Positions 24,181 through 37,700 of a stretch of DNA of 64,000 nt are shown one piece after another (positions within the stretch are counted from its first letter, which is position 1; each line of letters starts with the position of its first letter). Position numbers and translations under genes: made by a program. The stretch is from Erpetoichthys calabaricus (Eukaryota > Chordata > Cladistia > Polypteriformes > Polypteridae). Location: assembly GCF_900747795.2 (NCBI RefSeq), contig NC_041402.2, positions 182,919,375 through 182,983,374 on the forward strand, written 5' to 3'. The notes below the pieces were generated by a model. The model was not told the DNA's origin. It did no database searches and saw only the letters and a program-made list of their open reading frames with translations.

Positions 24181-27100
24181 GTAGTGAACTGACAACAATT
24201 ACATGCTGCTTAGTGCAATATCCTGTCTTGTGTGTTCCTGCTTCTACTGTTGCCTTTGAATATTTAGCTTATGGTTTAGCATTAGTATCAAGGGGAAAAT
24301 GACAAAACGCAATAGCCTTTTCCACTTTGTGACTTGTGTTAAAGTCATGACGTCGGTTATTCTCGGACATGGCCTCCTACTCCCCACTAGGGCTGAGACA
24401 CTTTGTTCTCTGAGGTAGGACAAATTCTTATTTTGGTATGATTTTAATGTGGTTCTTGGGAGTAATCCTATGATGCTCGATATATATGGACCCAGGGTCC
24501 GGGTACTGCATGAATCCGACTTGAAATTTTACCATTTAATTTTGATTGACTGATTTGTTTAGAAGTACCTTCCTTGCCTGCTTGCTATGTAGGTATTTTT
24601 ATTTACTTGTTGAACTTAAAGAGAAATAACTCGTTTTGTGGCAGCTAACTGTATTTTGTGCATGGTTTTTCAACAGCATGGTCATGGAGGTGTTTCTGAT
24701 GCCATGTAAGACTTGTATATGGCATCCCATTGACCATTACTGTGGTTGCCAGCACTTTATTTTTTTGTGTATACATTTGTGGGAAATCGCAAAGTGGGAG
24801 CTGTACTTGCCATTTTGCTTCTCTGAACAGAGTGGTATTGGGTAGAGGAGGTTCTGTGAATGTGAGTAGGTTTTAATACAGTTTGCAACAGTATTTTTAT
24901 CCATATTCAAATGCCCTGTTACCATCCAAAAGGAACAAAGTTGAGAAAGCAAGTTGGAGAGTTTAGACCATTGACAATGACATAGTGTGTGATGTCTGAG
25001 GCTGCTAGTGTTCGTAGGGTGGCATTAAGAAAGTTGGGGGGGGGGGGGGGGGGGTGTGTAAAATATAAACCAAAAAAAATCCAGTGGTGTTCTCCATGTA
25101 TGAGAATGTGGATGGGGAAAAGTGAAAGGTCTGGTGAAGATGGAGCTGAAGTAGAGATCTGTATTGGGTTTGTTGCTGTGCATGATTGGAATGACGATGG
25201 TGACCAGAGAAATATGTAAAAGATTGTCATGAGAACTCTTTATTGATGACGACGTGAAGTGGAAAGAGCACAACACCCGGAAATAGAAAGCTAATTTGGA
25301 TTCCAAAATACTCTGCAGGGAAGGACCAATGTTGTTGATTGGCAGTGAAAGGACAGCAGGTGTGAAAGAAATGGACACACAGCTGTGTGGCATGTACAGT
25401 AGAGGTATTAATGATGAGTGGCACTGTCGCTGAAGGGTAAATCTTATGAAAGCTGTGTGAGGATTACTATTCTGTGGGCTTGGTTGATGAAAGCAGTTGT
25501 TGCTGGAAAGACTGGAGATGTACGTGATCAGATGGCATGTTGGCTATAATGCAGTCTGTGAATTTTGTGAAGAGGATAAACTGACTAGGGTGGTTTGATT
25601 GCATTATTTAGCCATTCACATTGGTTCTTGGGATGTGCTTGAAACCCTAAGGTGTATCTTCTCTTCTGAAGCATCCCTTAAAATGAAGCCCACTGTGGCT
25701 TTTCTCCCCTCTGAAATGTCTTCTCTCTCAATAGAAAGTCCACACAAGGACAAGAATTTGGTGGCTTTCACAAAGGGAGTGCTCCTTTCTACAGAACAAA
25801 GTATTTTCTCTCTGCCTTGGTAGCAAGGAAACACTGTAAATATCCTGGATTTCCTACTTGGTCGTAGTTGCTTACCAGGCAAGATTTGAGCTCTTTCGAT
25901 ATTTGGGTTTCCTTTTTATGAGAACTGCTGTCGTGAATCCATATGTTTTGACTGCTGATCTTGGATGTCCTCGGATTTTTGGCAGATAAACGCAGGAGTG
26001 TTGCATACTTTATCTGCTCCCAGTCAAGCTAGTCCTTTTGTGTTGTCAGTGTGGCATTGGAAAGAGACCAGTGTCCATTAGTGGAAGTACACAGGGCATT
26101 CCAACAAATGCAGATAGCTTTAACAACGGTGAGGGTTGAGTGGGAGAGAGAGTTACAGGAGACTAGATGGTTTTCTATTTTGTGCCTAATATGATGCTGG
26201 TATAGGATTGGGCTTCAGGTGACCTTGTGTGCTGGATAGCAGAGTTTAGATGGTAATGGTTATCAATGGTTTATCAACAAAGCAAATATTTTTGAAGACT
26301 TAGTCCTACAACCTTGTTTCTTAATGTCTCCTCTACTAGCCTTTACTGCCTAATATTTAAGGAAAATACAATTTTATATACGTGTGTGTGTGTGTGTGTA
26401 TACATATATGTATGAGGTCTGTCCAGAAAGTGTCCAGCCATGTAGTATGAAAAATGGATAAATGTATTGAAGTAGATGCACAAAACATTGCCCATAAAAC
26501 AATGCCTTGGTCCCCTTTTAATGTAGGCACCTTGGTACCCTGCACAGTTCTCCCAGCGTCTCTTCCACCTTTCAAAACACTCGGCGATTCCAACAAAGGA
26601 ATTTGCAATCAGCTGCCTTGTTGTGTTCCTGAATTTCCAGGACTGTCTGAAATTTTGGGAAAAGCTAGAAGTTGGGGGGCGGGGGCCAAATCACCTGGGT
26701 GATTTGCAGTTTCTCCAAAAAACTGCACGAGACATGATGCATGAGTGGGCCTTTGAATCGTCCGAATTTCTGCAGACGAATGTTCAAGCTTAATACAAAA
26801 TTTTGATGCAGATTCGTTGCTGTATTCGCTCAGTCATTTTGAATGAGATGGTCTCACAGTATGTATGCTCCCTCAATGGCATCCAGCGCTCCCACTGACT
26901 TGTCTAGTGTGTGTATGTATATATGTGTGTGTGTATATATACACTTCAGTTTTCATGTTTTAATCAGTTTGAAATGCAATGAATAACCTAAAATGGAGCA
27001 AAGATGAGCAGTAAACTGCTTGTAGTTTTAAACTGTTTTTTTAGGTGAGCAAAAACTGAAAAAGTAGTTTTCCGTTATTTCCAAATGGGCCTTCTTCAGG

Positions 27101-28643
27101 GAACAACTAATAGGTTACAACCCACAGATGTTCTGCAGCAATTAAAGTAAATTAAGTCTTGCAAGTTGAAGCAAACAGTTTTGCACTGGTATCCCAACTT
27201 CTGTTTTACCTAAAAACCCTGTCTGTCTGACTTAAACCAGAGTTAGAACAGACTCTGTGTTACTATATAAAAATGGCAGCGACCACAGTAGTGTTTCTAT
27301 TTGGAAGATTTCAATTGCCACATGTTGGTAGCTTTGTTATGAGGGGTTAGCACATTTTTAGTGCAGCTTTGCATCATGTGAGCTTGGCTGTCAGCATCTG
27401 CATTTAATTTTCTTCTGAAGAATACATTAATTTATGAAAAGCTGCCATTAATAAAGGTTAATCCAGTTGAGGGAGGTGGTACAGATTTAAATTTCCACAG
27501 CAGTGTTTTTCTCGGGATAAGAGTGGACATTTGTTTTAATAATCCCAAAAATCCATTTGAAGATCTGAAAAACAGAAGACTTTTGTGATGTACCCCCACT
27601 CACTAAATAGGCACAAATTTAAATCGGCAATATCTAAACTGCATCACAAAACAGTGGCATGTCTTGGCCAACTACTTTCTATGCGCTTAGAACTATTTTC
27701 TTTTGAATTGTGGAAAAATATCCAACAAAGGATATTCCACTTTTCAAGCAGAGTAAGTATTAATCTGCATCTTGAGATTACACCGACACATGTTTCTGTG
27801 AGGTTGGCCTTCTTTTTATAAAGACGCAGCTGTGCCTCACCTCATTGCTCGTCCTCCCCTTCACTAACCTTTAAGCTCCAGTTGTGTGGCTTCACTTTGA
27901 GAAGTCATCTTGCAGCTGATGGCATTAATATATAAAGTTAATACTAGTATAATAGACTGTGCGTGTAAGCTAAGAACACACTCATATCTGTTAACACAAT
28001 GCAATATTGACTTCATGTTGGAACTGGAAGGATAAAGTCTGCAAATTTGAAACTGTCACTTGCTTCCTGCAGAACCCAAGGTATTGTCTTCATGATTTGG
28101 ACGCACTGAGTTCATTCACCGGTCTATTTTTCCACATTCTTTGTGCTTTAATTTTTTTTTTTTTCTTTTTAGAGTAAAGGGAGTTTTGTTGGTGCACTTA
28201 GTAAACAATGTTTTGGTCATTTTACTTTTAGTAATCTTACCCTCTTTCTTCCCCCCCCCCAATGCCGCCTGAAAGGTACGTGTGATCCAGGGCAAAGAAC
28301 CTGCACACCTGATGAGCATCTTTGGTGGAAAACCAATGGTGGTGTACAAGGGAGGCACATCCCGTGATGGAGGGCAGTCTCCCCCAGCTGAGACCCGTCT
28401 TTTCCAAGTGCGATCAAACTCTACTGGCTTTACTCGTGCAGTAGAGGTGAATATACCCTTTTTTGTTTTTTAGATCTGTTCAGACTTAATGTATTTTAAT
28501 TCTCACCCAAAATAGAATGGAATGATTAGAACATTTGCTATTCTAAGTGTGTGTGGGGCAGGGGTGTATATGTGGTAAATGGATTTTTTTTTTTAATTGC
28601 CTGTTGGGTACACGGTCTTTGGTTTCTAATCCAGTTTGCGGTC

Positions 28644-28701
<58 letters not shown>

Positions 28702-31700
28702 AAATATATTTTGTGCATGTCAGGTGGATTCCACGGCTTCCAACTTGAACTCCAATGATGCCTTTGTTCTTGTAACTCCGGATGCCTCCTTTACCTGGTA
28801 TGGGAAAGGTGCCAGTGATGCAGAGAGAAATGGTACCCAGCAGCTTCGGAGTATTCTAGGAATATCTGCTTCTGAACTCTCTGAGGGTAGAGAGACTAGT
28901 AGGTGTCTTCGTTTCTTATACCAGCCAAAGGCCAGCAAACCTTTTAAAAACTGTTTGATTTGAGTCATTTTAAATCTACATGGAATGTCTTATGGCACAA
29001 TTCTTAAATCTGACATAAAAAAAACTGTGTGCTCTATTCCTACACTACACTTTATCCCATTTACTTATTTACTTTCAGATCAGTTTTGGGCGGTGTTGGG
29101 TGGAAAAGCTGAATACCGTACCTCCACACGACTGAAGGACAAAATGGACACCCATCCTCCTCGTCTGTTTGCCTGCTCCAACAAGACGGGCCGCTTCATA
29201 GTGAGTGTGATGTATTTTGTTATCTTATTATAAATCTGCCTTCCTGTCTCAGTTGAATTTTTGTCTTGACCACTTTTTACATTTGTGAGTAGTCACAATT
29301 GCCAATGTGGCCACTTTGGTGATTTTTAAGGCTTGGACAACTCTAGTCTGCATTTGGTAGGAATAGACAGGCTAAATTTAGTGCCATGCAGAGACTTTGG
29401 AGAGCAAGTATGTTTGAAGTAAAACGCCAATCCCATCACTGAGGAATATGCCATGGCAAAAAGAACGTGGTGGAGGGTGGGCAGCATTCATAAGACCTGC
29501 TATAATCCGCTGCATATGTATTTGACGCTAGAAAACCTTAGAATATTTGTTTAAATATCAACACTGAAAGATTACTATTGGATTTTTTTTTACCTTGGTT
29601 GCTTTAGACTTACTTAATGGATTTCATTTTATTTGATTATTAGATTGAAGAGGTGCCTGGGGAGATGACACAAGATGACCTAGCAACAGATGATGTAATG
29701 ATTCTCGATACTTGGGAACAAGTAAGTGGTCTGTTTTAACTAACTAAGAAAACCCAGCTGAGCAAATCCACACGTCCGTGACAGATTTGGGCTTTTGTAC
29801 GTCGGTTTTCCTTGCTTTCCCGTTTTTTATAATTTTGTCACTAACCAGTAATAATTGCACTGCAAAACAGTTGAGGGCACACATTGCAATACTGATGTGA
29901 CTGCTTAATAAACGTAGAATGTTAGAAATGACGACTCTGCTACCTTGTACCTTGAAGGGAAAGAAGGCCATTTTAACCTATTTTGAAAATTGCAATTCTC
30001 ACGGTCAAGTGCTTAGAGTGCAATGGAAGACTGTGATGCTCAGATATCGACAGCCTGCTGGTTAAAAAATCCCAAACTTGATAAACTATTTTAACAACGG
30101 GGAATGTTTTTTTAATTTAGATTTTGTCAGCACCAATGGAGATGCAAGTAAACTGTTAAGTGCTTAACCAAACGCAAGCAATTTTGTATTATTGGGGCAA
30201 GTATTACCTAAATTTTAGACTCCCCGAGTGTAAAAAGCAAAATACTTAGAGTTCCACTTTCTCTTTTATCACATCTGCCTTTTGTTTGTGGAGAATTCAG
30301 AACTTCTTAAATTAAGTAAAGAACACTTTAAACATCTGCCAATTGTGCTTTTGATACTAGAAATTCATGGACTAGCAATCTAGAAATCAAACCTTTTCAT
30401 TTGAAGTGTGTGCATGTGAATAATAAACAGTCCTATGAAAAAGTTTGGGAACCCCTCTTAATTCTTTGGATTTTTGTTTATCATTGGCTGAGCTTTCAAA
30501 GTAGCAACTTCCTTTTGATATGACATGCCTTATGGAAACAGTAGTATTTCAGCAGTGACATTAAATTTATTGGATTAACAGAAAATATGCAATATGCATC
30601 ATAACAAAATTAGACAGGTGCATACATTTGGCCACCTAAACAGAGATATGACATCAATACTTAGTTGAGCCTCCTTTTATAAATATTACAGCCTCTAGAT
30701 GTCTCCTATAGCCTTTGAGTGTCTGGATTCTGGATGGAGGCATTTCTGACAATTCCATACAAAATCTCTCCAGTTCAATGTGATGGACAGCTTGCTTCAA
30801 ATCATCCCATAGATTTTCGATGATATTCAAGTCAGGGGACTGTGACGGCCATTCCAGAACATTGTACTTCTCCCTCTGCATGAATGCCTTTGTAGATTTT
30901 GAACTGTTTTGGGTTATTGTCTTGTTGGAATATCCAACCCCTGCGCAAACTTCAACTTTGTGACTGATACTTGAACATTTATTCTGAAGAATTTGATGCT
31001 ATTGGGTTGAATTGATCCAACCCTCGACTTTAACAAGGGCCCCAGTCCCTGAACTAGCCACACAGCCCCACAGCATGATGGAACCTCCACCAAATCTGAC
31101 AGTAGGTAGCACGTGTTTCTCTTGGAATGCGGTGTTCTTCTTCTGCCATGCAAAGCGCTTTTTGTTCTGACCAAATAACTCAATTTTTGTCTCATCAGTC
31201 CAAAGCACTTTGTTCCAAAATGAATCTGGCTTGTCTAAATGAGCATTTGCATACAACAAGCGACTGTTTGTGGCGCGAGTGCAGAAAGAGCATCTTTCTC
31301 ATCACCCTGCCATACAGATGTTCTTTGTTTCCAATTGCGCTGAATTGTAGAACGATGTACAGATACACCATCTGCAGTAAGATGTTCTTGCAGGTCTTTG
31401 GAGGTGATCTGTGGGTTGTCTGTAACCATTCTCACAATCCTGCTCATATACCTCTCTTGTATTTTTTTTGGCCTGCCAGACCTGCTGGGTTTAACAGCAA
31501 CTGTGCCTGTGGCCTTCCATTTCCTGATGACATTCCTTACAGTTGAAACTGACAGTTTAAACCTCAGAGATGGCTTTTTGTAGCCTTCTCCTAAACCATG
31601 AGACTGAACAATCATTGTTTTCAGATCTTTTGAGAGTTGCTTTGAGGATCCCATGCTGTCATTCTTCAGAGGAGAATCAAAGGGAAGCACAACTTGTAAT

Positions 31701-34700
31701 TGACCACCTTAAATACCTTTATATCTCATGATTGGACACACCGGTCTATGAAGTTCAAGGCTTAACGAGCTCATCCAACCAATTTGGTGTTGTAAGTAAT
31801 CAGCATTGAGCAGTGACAGGCATTCAAATCAGCACAATGACAAGGGGACCCAAATTTGTGCACAGCCAGTTTTTCACATCTGATTTAATTTCATACAACT
31901 AAATACTGCTTCACTAAAAATCTTTGTTCGGAAAACACCGCAGTACTCCTAGGAAATGAAAGACAGACCACTGGTATCATTTTTGTTGAAAGGAGAGTCG
32001 ATTATGCAGGCTGAGAGGGGGTCCCAAACTTTTTCATATGACTGTATGAAAGCAAGTTATTCAAAGTCTTGGCATATGTGGAAGTTGAAATTTGTAACTG
32101 TAATGCATATTTGAATATATCCAAAGTTTAGAAATGAAAGGAGGAAAACCACATTTTTAAAACTGATTGTGAAAAGTGCTTTTTTGTGGTAGCTTTGAAA
32201 AAAATGTTGGTGCTGGTTTTGTGAAAATTTTAAGGAAAGAGTGGACCAGAGACTGAGCTATGAGAAGAACTACTATCCCAGGAATCAATGCAGCCGTTAC
32301 AGGGCAGGCTGGCCATGCATGGCTACCTAACCAAACCAATGTGAATGAAAGCAGGCAGGACTGGGCAGTGGCATGCAGTCTGGCTGTAGACATCCTAAGT
32401 TTTCTTAATTGTTAGCAATCTGTGCAAAGGGCCAATTGGCCATCTTGCTTTTTTCCTACTTTGCTTACAAACTAAAAAAAAAAAAAAAAAAAAGTTCTTT
32501 ACCATCCTCAGTACTGCCTATGTCCTGGGTGCCATAACATTGATAAAGGAGCTAAACCTGATGACGCTGGAAATAGGAGGTTTTTCTAAATGGCTAGTTT
32601 TGTTCTGATAGAACAAAGTGTGACTTGAACACTATTTTTAAAACTGGTTATGTACAGTGCATTACAGCAAAGTCCCCTCAAATATCAATTTCCTGGAATT
32701 GCTGTCATGTCATTTCAAGGATGAAATCCCTAAACTCCAGGAAAACTGTTTGCTTACCAGTTTTAGAATTCCTATATTGAGGTCACGGCTTTCAAAAATC
32801 TGTTGTAATTGGTGCATATCCGCTGTTCATTGTATACACTTCCTGAAAGGTGGTCCTCTATCCCAACCACCACCATATCCTTTGTAAACTGAAAATGGAT
32901 TGGTTTACCCCATCTTAGGTGTGGGCATGTTTAATGGCAGATTTTTTTTTTTTTTTTTTTGAATGGTGATCAGTCACCCAATAATGCTAATAGTTCGAAC
33001 TGCATCCTCCTATTAATAGTATCGGTACATATTGTTTCCAGAAGAAGTAATGCCTACCTCCTTGGATTCCAATTACATTAATTAAAAGCCTTGAAATGGG
33101 AATGGGGTGCGAGTCCATGGAGCTTCATGTCCACACTTGTCAAGTGATAATTTGGTTTCTTTTCTGTGAAACACCTCCGCACCAACCAGATCGATACTGA
33201 TTGAAGGCTTTGGGCACCTTTTGAGAATGACTTTGAAAAGTCACGTTAGAGTAGCCTGTGCAAAGAAAAGCTGGAAAGTAAGAAGTGAGGGATTAAGAAC
33301 TGGAGCATGTGGCAGTGGTGCCATTTTCTAGTAATAACCGGAACATATCTGGATCTCAGAATGTTGTATGTGGTGTGTTTTTTCCCTAAAGCCATTGTTC
33401 GATTTATAAACCACTTCATGAGAAAATCCCCTTAAGTTACAGGTAATGAATATACACTGTAGGTATAAACTGATGTGGGCTGAAAGAATTGAGTTATGTC
33501 TTGGTGCTATGTTACAAGAAACATTTAACACCGTGTCGTGGCTAAAGTAATTTTTATATCAGTATTTCGGATATTTTAAAAAAAATTTGGAGAGCAGCAT
33601 TCACTATGAAGTTTGTGCAGTACTGTCTGCCATCGTAATTACTAAACGTCTCTTTTTAGTTTCACACCTGCAGTGTTGCTTTAATCACCGCACGCTCACT
33701 AGACTGGCAGTCCTCTGGTTTAGTCCTGGATGCTCCATGTGGCTGCAGGTCTTCAACCTAACTTATTCTTTCAGTTGGACTCCTATGTTAAATAAAACGT
33801 CTTTTTTTTTTTTTTTTTTCTTTATATTTTAATCAAGCCAGAAGTTAGACTGGCTATTCTGAATTTTTTAGTGAATGAGGCAGGAATTGAGGCAAAAGAA
33901 TTTTTACTAATTGGTTGTCTGGTTAGTTTTGCATTATTTACTAGTACAGGTACTTGTCGACTTACGACCGCGATTGGTTCCGACTGACTGGTTGTAAGTC
34001 GATCTGGACGTAAGTCGGCCTATGTTAATTTAAGGTAAGAATATTAGACTGGGTAATAATATTGTAATCATCTTAAAGTAATATTTTATCAACATTTTCT
34101 TACTTTCTAAGACAAACACAGCATACTACAGTACAATTTGTTTAATATGTGGAAAACGTACAAAACAAGAAATACTGTACTGTACATTTAATTCCTGGCA
34201 CCACTGGTGCTTGGCTGCGGGTTGTCGATATCGCCTTCATCAGATCAGGCGAGGCTGCGGACGGGGTGATGGGAGGAGTTGCTCTTTTCATAAACATAGT
34301 GAGCTTCGTCTGAATTGTTTTTTTTTTTTCTCTTCATAAATTTCGCAATAAGGACGAAATGTGTTGCGTGCCATCCGTTCAATCCTCGCAAATCGTTCAA
34401 TATTTGGGTCCATTTTTTCAAAATGAGCGAGGAGTTTATTCAGTAGATAAATCTTCTGACAATCCCTTTGTGGTGAACATTCTTTGTGGCACCTCCTCCT
34501 CTTCGTCTTACTCCAATTCTCTTGTTTCTTCTTCCGCCACTCTTTCTTCTTCCAATTCTATCAGCTCTTCATTCATAAGTTCACCTGATTCCCGGTCTAG
34601 CAACTCCTCGACATCTTCCATTTCACATTCCAATGAAAGGTCTTTTGACAGTTTCACTATTTCTTCACGAATCTCATCAAGTTCTTGTTCACTGTTAAAT

Positions 34701-37700
34701 CCAGCAAAAGTATTTACATAACGCTTAACACACTTCTTCCATACGCCATTCATACACTGTGAGTCGACATTTCTTGCGGGGAGGGCTTCTGTTTTCTCTG
34801 ATCTGAGTTCACCTCTGTTATAGCGCGTCTTTATTTGAAAAGAGCAGTGTCATATCGGGGCGAGTGTGAACGCTAACTTTGACAAGCACTATAAATTTAC
34901 AATGGTGGTTAGACGTAAATCAAATGTATGTTTTTATTGTATAATATTAACAATAACCGCAGCTCTCTACTCAAAGCGGTAAACTCGAGAAGCTGCTAGC
35001 ATCGAACCCAGAAGCTCTTGATTGGGAGTCAGCAGTTGTGTGTGGGAACTGTTAACATTTGAATGTGATGATTGTATATAAAACTTGTGCATGAACGAGA
35101 CTGGGATAACTGTGGATGTGGATGTGAGTGGTGTGTGTGACTGAGAATGACTGGTGTGAAGCCTGAAGTCCAAATATCAAATAAACACTTTCACAAGTAC
35201 AAGTATAACAGAACAAGTGCGCTTTTATTCAAGAAGAAAAAAGAAAGCAGGTTGCGGTAAGCAGTTGATGCGACTGCTTGCGTAGTGCAATTCTAAGAAC
35301 TGCCCAATCAAGAGCTTCTGGGTTTGATGCTGGCAGCTTCTCAAGTTTGCCGTTTTGAGTAGAAAGCTGCTATTAGTGCTAATATTATAGGGTTATATGT
35401 TAGGGTTATATTATTATCGAAAATTGCCAAAACAACAAGACACAAACACACGTGGGGCAACACTGCTGCGTATATTTTTACTGCTGCGTAGCGAGACTTG
35501 AGAGTGCAGGAAACTGGCGCTGCCAACAGCTGGCAGGGGAAACAGTCAATCGCGTCGTAAAGTCGAACAGTCGTAACTTGCATAGGTCGTATGTCGACGA
35601 GTACCTGTACTTGCACAAGTAACGCTAAAATACTGCCCACTAGCAGTCTGGGTAGCTTGCCTTGCTGCCTGCTATGCTTGTCATTAACTGTCTGTATTCA
35701 AATACAATTTAAGAGAGCAAAAAAAGTGAATTTACATGAAAACTACAAAATTAGGCATCCAAAAAAGGACAAAAATACACTTTTTAAATGTAAATCTACC
35801 AATAATGCACTTTTATGAATGCAAAATACATTTTTTTTTTTTTTAAATGGAGGTCAATAAAATTTGTTAATTGTGAAACTGGTTAGAACAAAAATCTTGC
35901 AGCCACAGGAGACCCCTGTCCTGAACCTAAAATCCTTTTGAACTACAAACACACACCTTAATAAAAGTATGTGTGTGTTTACTAATCATATCTGAACCCA
36001 AGAGTTCTGGGCCTACTTCATCTCCATGAACAAGTAAAGAATGATCTAACAATTAAGATCTGTTGGCAGAGATTAAGTTGAAAAATTAGACCATTTTTAC
36101 TACTTGATAAACTTTGGATTAAAATTTATTATAAATATGGACTTTTCCTACTATGCTATGCTTCCAAATACTACTACTGTGGATTTTTGACTGTCCCTGA
36201 AACCAAATAAAAAAAAACTGAAGTGCGCTAAATATGACGCTTACATGGACTAACAAACCTTGCATCAAATGTTGATTTGTGTTTTAATGCAAGTACATTC
36301 TTTTCATTAAGACTGCATTTACATTATCATTTTTAATCAAGGTTTCAGACATTTACTTGTTTTTATAATTTCAATTATCAAAAATCTTTCTATAGGGGTC
36401 TGCAGTATCAAGTTTAGAAATATTGATTAGATGAAAACCATTTGAGAGTTTGTTGTTAGGTTTTAGTAATGCTATTTTTCAAAGTAAAGAAATAATGGCC
36501 TTTGTAGCATTCCAATGTGTGTTGCCTGGAATATGAAACCTGGCAGAAGATGTTGGGACACTCTGCTGTGTGAGGGGGGAGCAGAACCTGCGCTCTACAA
36601 AGATTCTGTAAAAAAGGCTTACCCAGTCTCCTTTTCACCTCTGTTTAGGTATTTGTGTGGATTGGAAATGAAGCCCAGGAAGAAGAAAAGAAAGAGGCCA
36701 TGGCATCAGGTAATCGGTTGACTTGGAAATGTTCTGCTAGATTTTTTGTCCCAGACTTCCAAAAAAAAAAAAAAAAAAATTTACTGGTCTTTTTTCCCCC
36801 TAATCTTGGATTGTAATGTCCTACTCAAATGACCTTTTTGTTTAAATCTTTAGATTCTTTTTGCACTCCATATTCCTGGGAATTCAGGGTGCTATACATA
36901 GATGGGGGTGGAAAAACTGGCTCAACCACAAGGAAGCAAAGGGTTATGGTGCGAGGAGCCCTTATAGAATTGGAGAATGTTATTTTTTTTATATAGAGAT
37001 AAAACATATGAGAGGGAGAAGATAGAGATATCTAAGATATAGAGATGGATATTATAAAACTTGTGCCCCTTAAGGGTCAGAGTTGGGGCTGCTGCCATTT
37101 TAAATAAAAAAGAAATAAGTGATCTGGGAAGGAGCATATATAAATTACATGGTTTAAATTTCACACCAAAGTAGGTGGAATGGCAGATAACGGACAGTAG
37201 AATCTGCTGAATCATTAGATGGACTTGAATGGCACACAGACCTGATTTATACAGAGGATAGTTAATGTAATGTAATACAGCGTTACACATAGGAAGTCCA
37301 TGTCAGATCGAAATACAGAATAGGACGTCTGGAACTTGAAAGTACCCCCTTATGACAATAATGTAAGAGTCCAAAGCCTTGTGAAGACAAACAATGTTGG
37401 GTCTTACAACACTATGTATGTGGTACAAGTCGAGGGAGGTGCTGCTTTATAACGCACTGCTGAGGCCTCACCTGAAGTACTGTGCAGTTTTCATGTCCAG
37501 GCCACAAAAGACCTAATGGTGGTAGAGCAGCCAGAGGACAGCAACTGAGCTGATTCTGAGAGCTCTGAGGAGAGTGAAGGAATCTGAGATGAATAGGTCA
37601 CATGACTTAAGTTTTGTAATCGTAAAAATGAGTGCAGTGGATGTAAGCTGTTAATTCAAAATGAGCTCAAGAACATTAGGACAAACATGGAAACTTGTTA

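Larger units (their letters stand above)
21191..28275 (+). other. gsn: gsn intron 11 (7.1 kb)
   Basis: Holds a TA-flanked Tigger-like MITE (22881-23722), a V-SINE tail (24040-24118), a GT microsatellite, a mariner deletion derivative (26412-26905) and copy 1 of the flipped-block repeat (27468-27922). The stretches 21.2-22.85 kb and 24.2-26.4 kb are AT-rich and contain no exon or element I can name. Confidence 0.55.
33947..35607 (-). mobile_element. Tigger/pogo-like transposon with nested insertion
   Basis: The ends are inverted: CAGGTACTTGTCGACTTACG on the left and, complemented on the right, CAGGTACTCGTCGACATACG. TA flanks lie at 33945-33946 and 35608-35609. It contains a minus-strand transposase tail at 34508-34753 and a fold-back element at 34941-35388 inserted in it. 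Most of the transposase gene is missing. Confidence 0.85.
29722..36648 (+). other. gsn: gsn intron 15 (6.9 kb)
   Basis: Holds the Tc1 element at 30428-32044 and the Tigger element at 33947-35607. The intervals 32.05-33.94 kb and 35.6-36.6 kb are AT-rich with T or A runs and no recognisable exon. Confidence 0.6.

Noticed and set aside
34941-35388. Possible solo LTR (TATA-like and AATAAA-like motifs in order)
   Set aside because: The ends are 86-bp inverted repeats, no TG/CA termini or target duplication is visible, and a fold-back element fits better.
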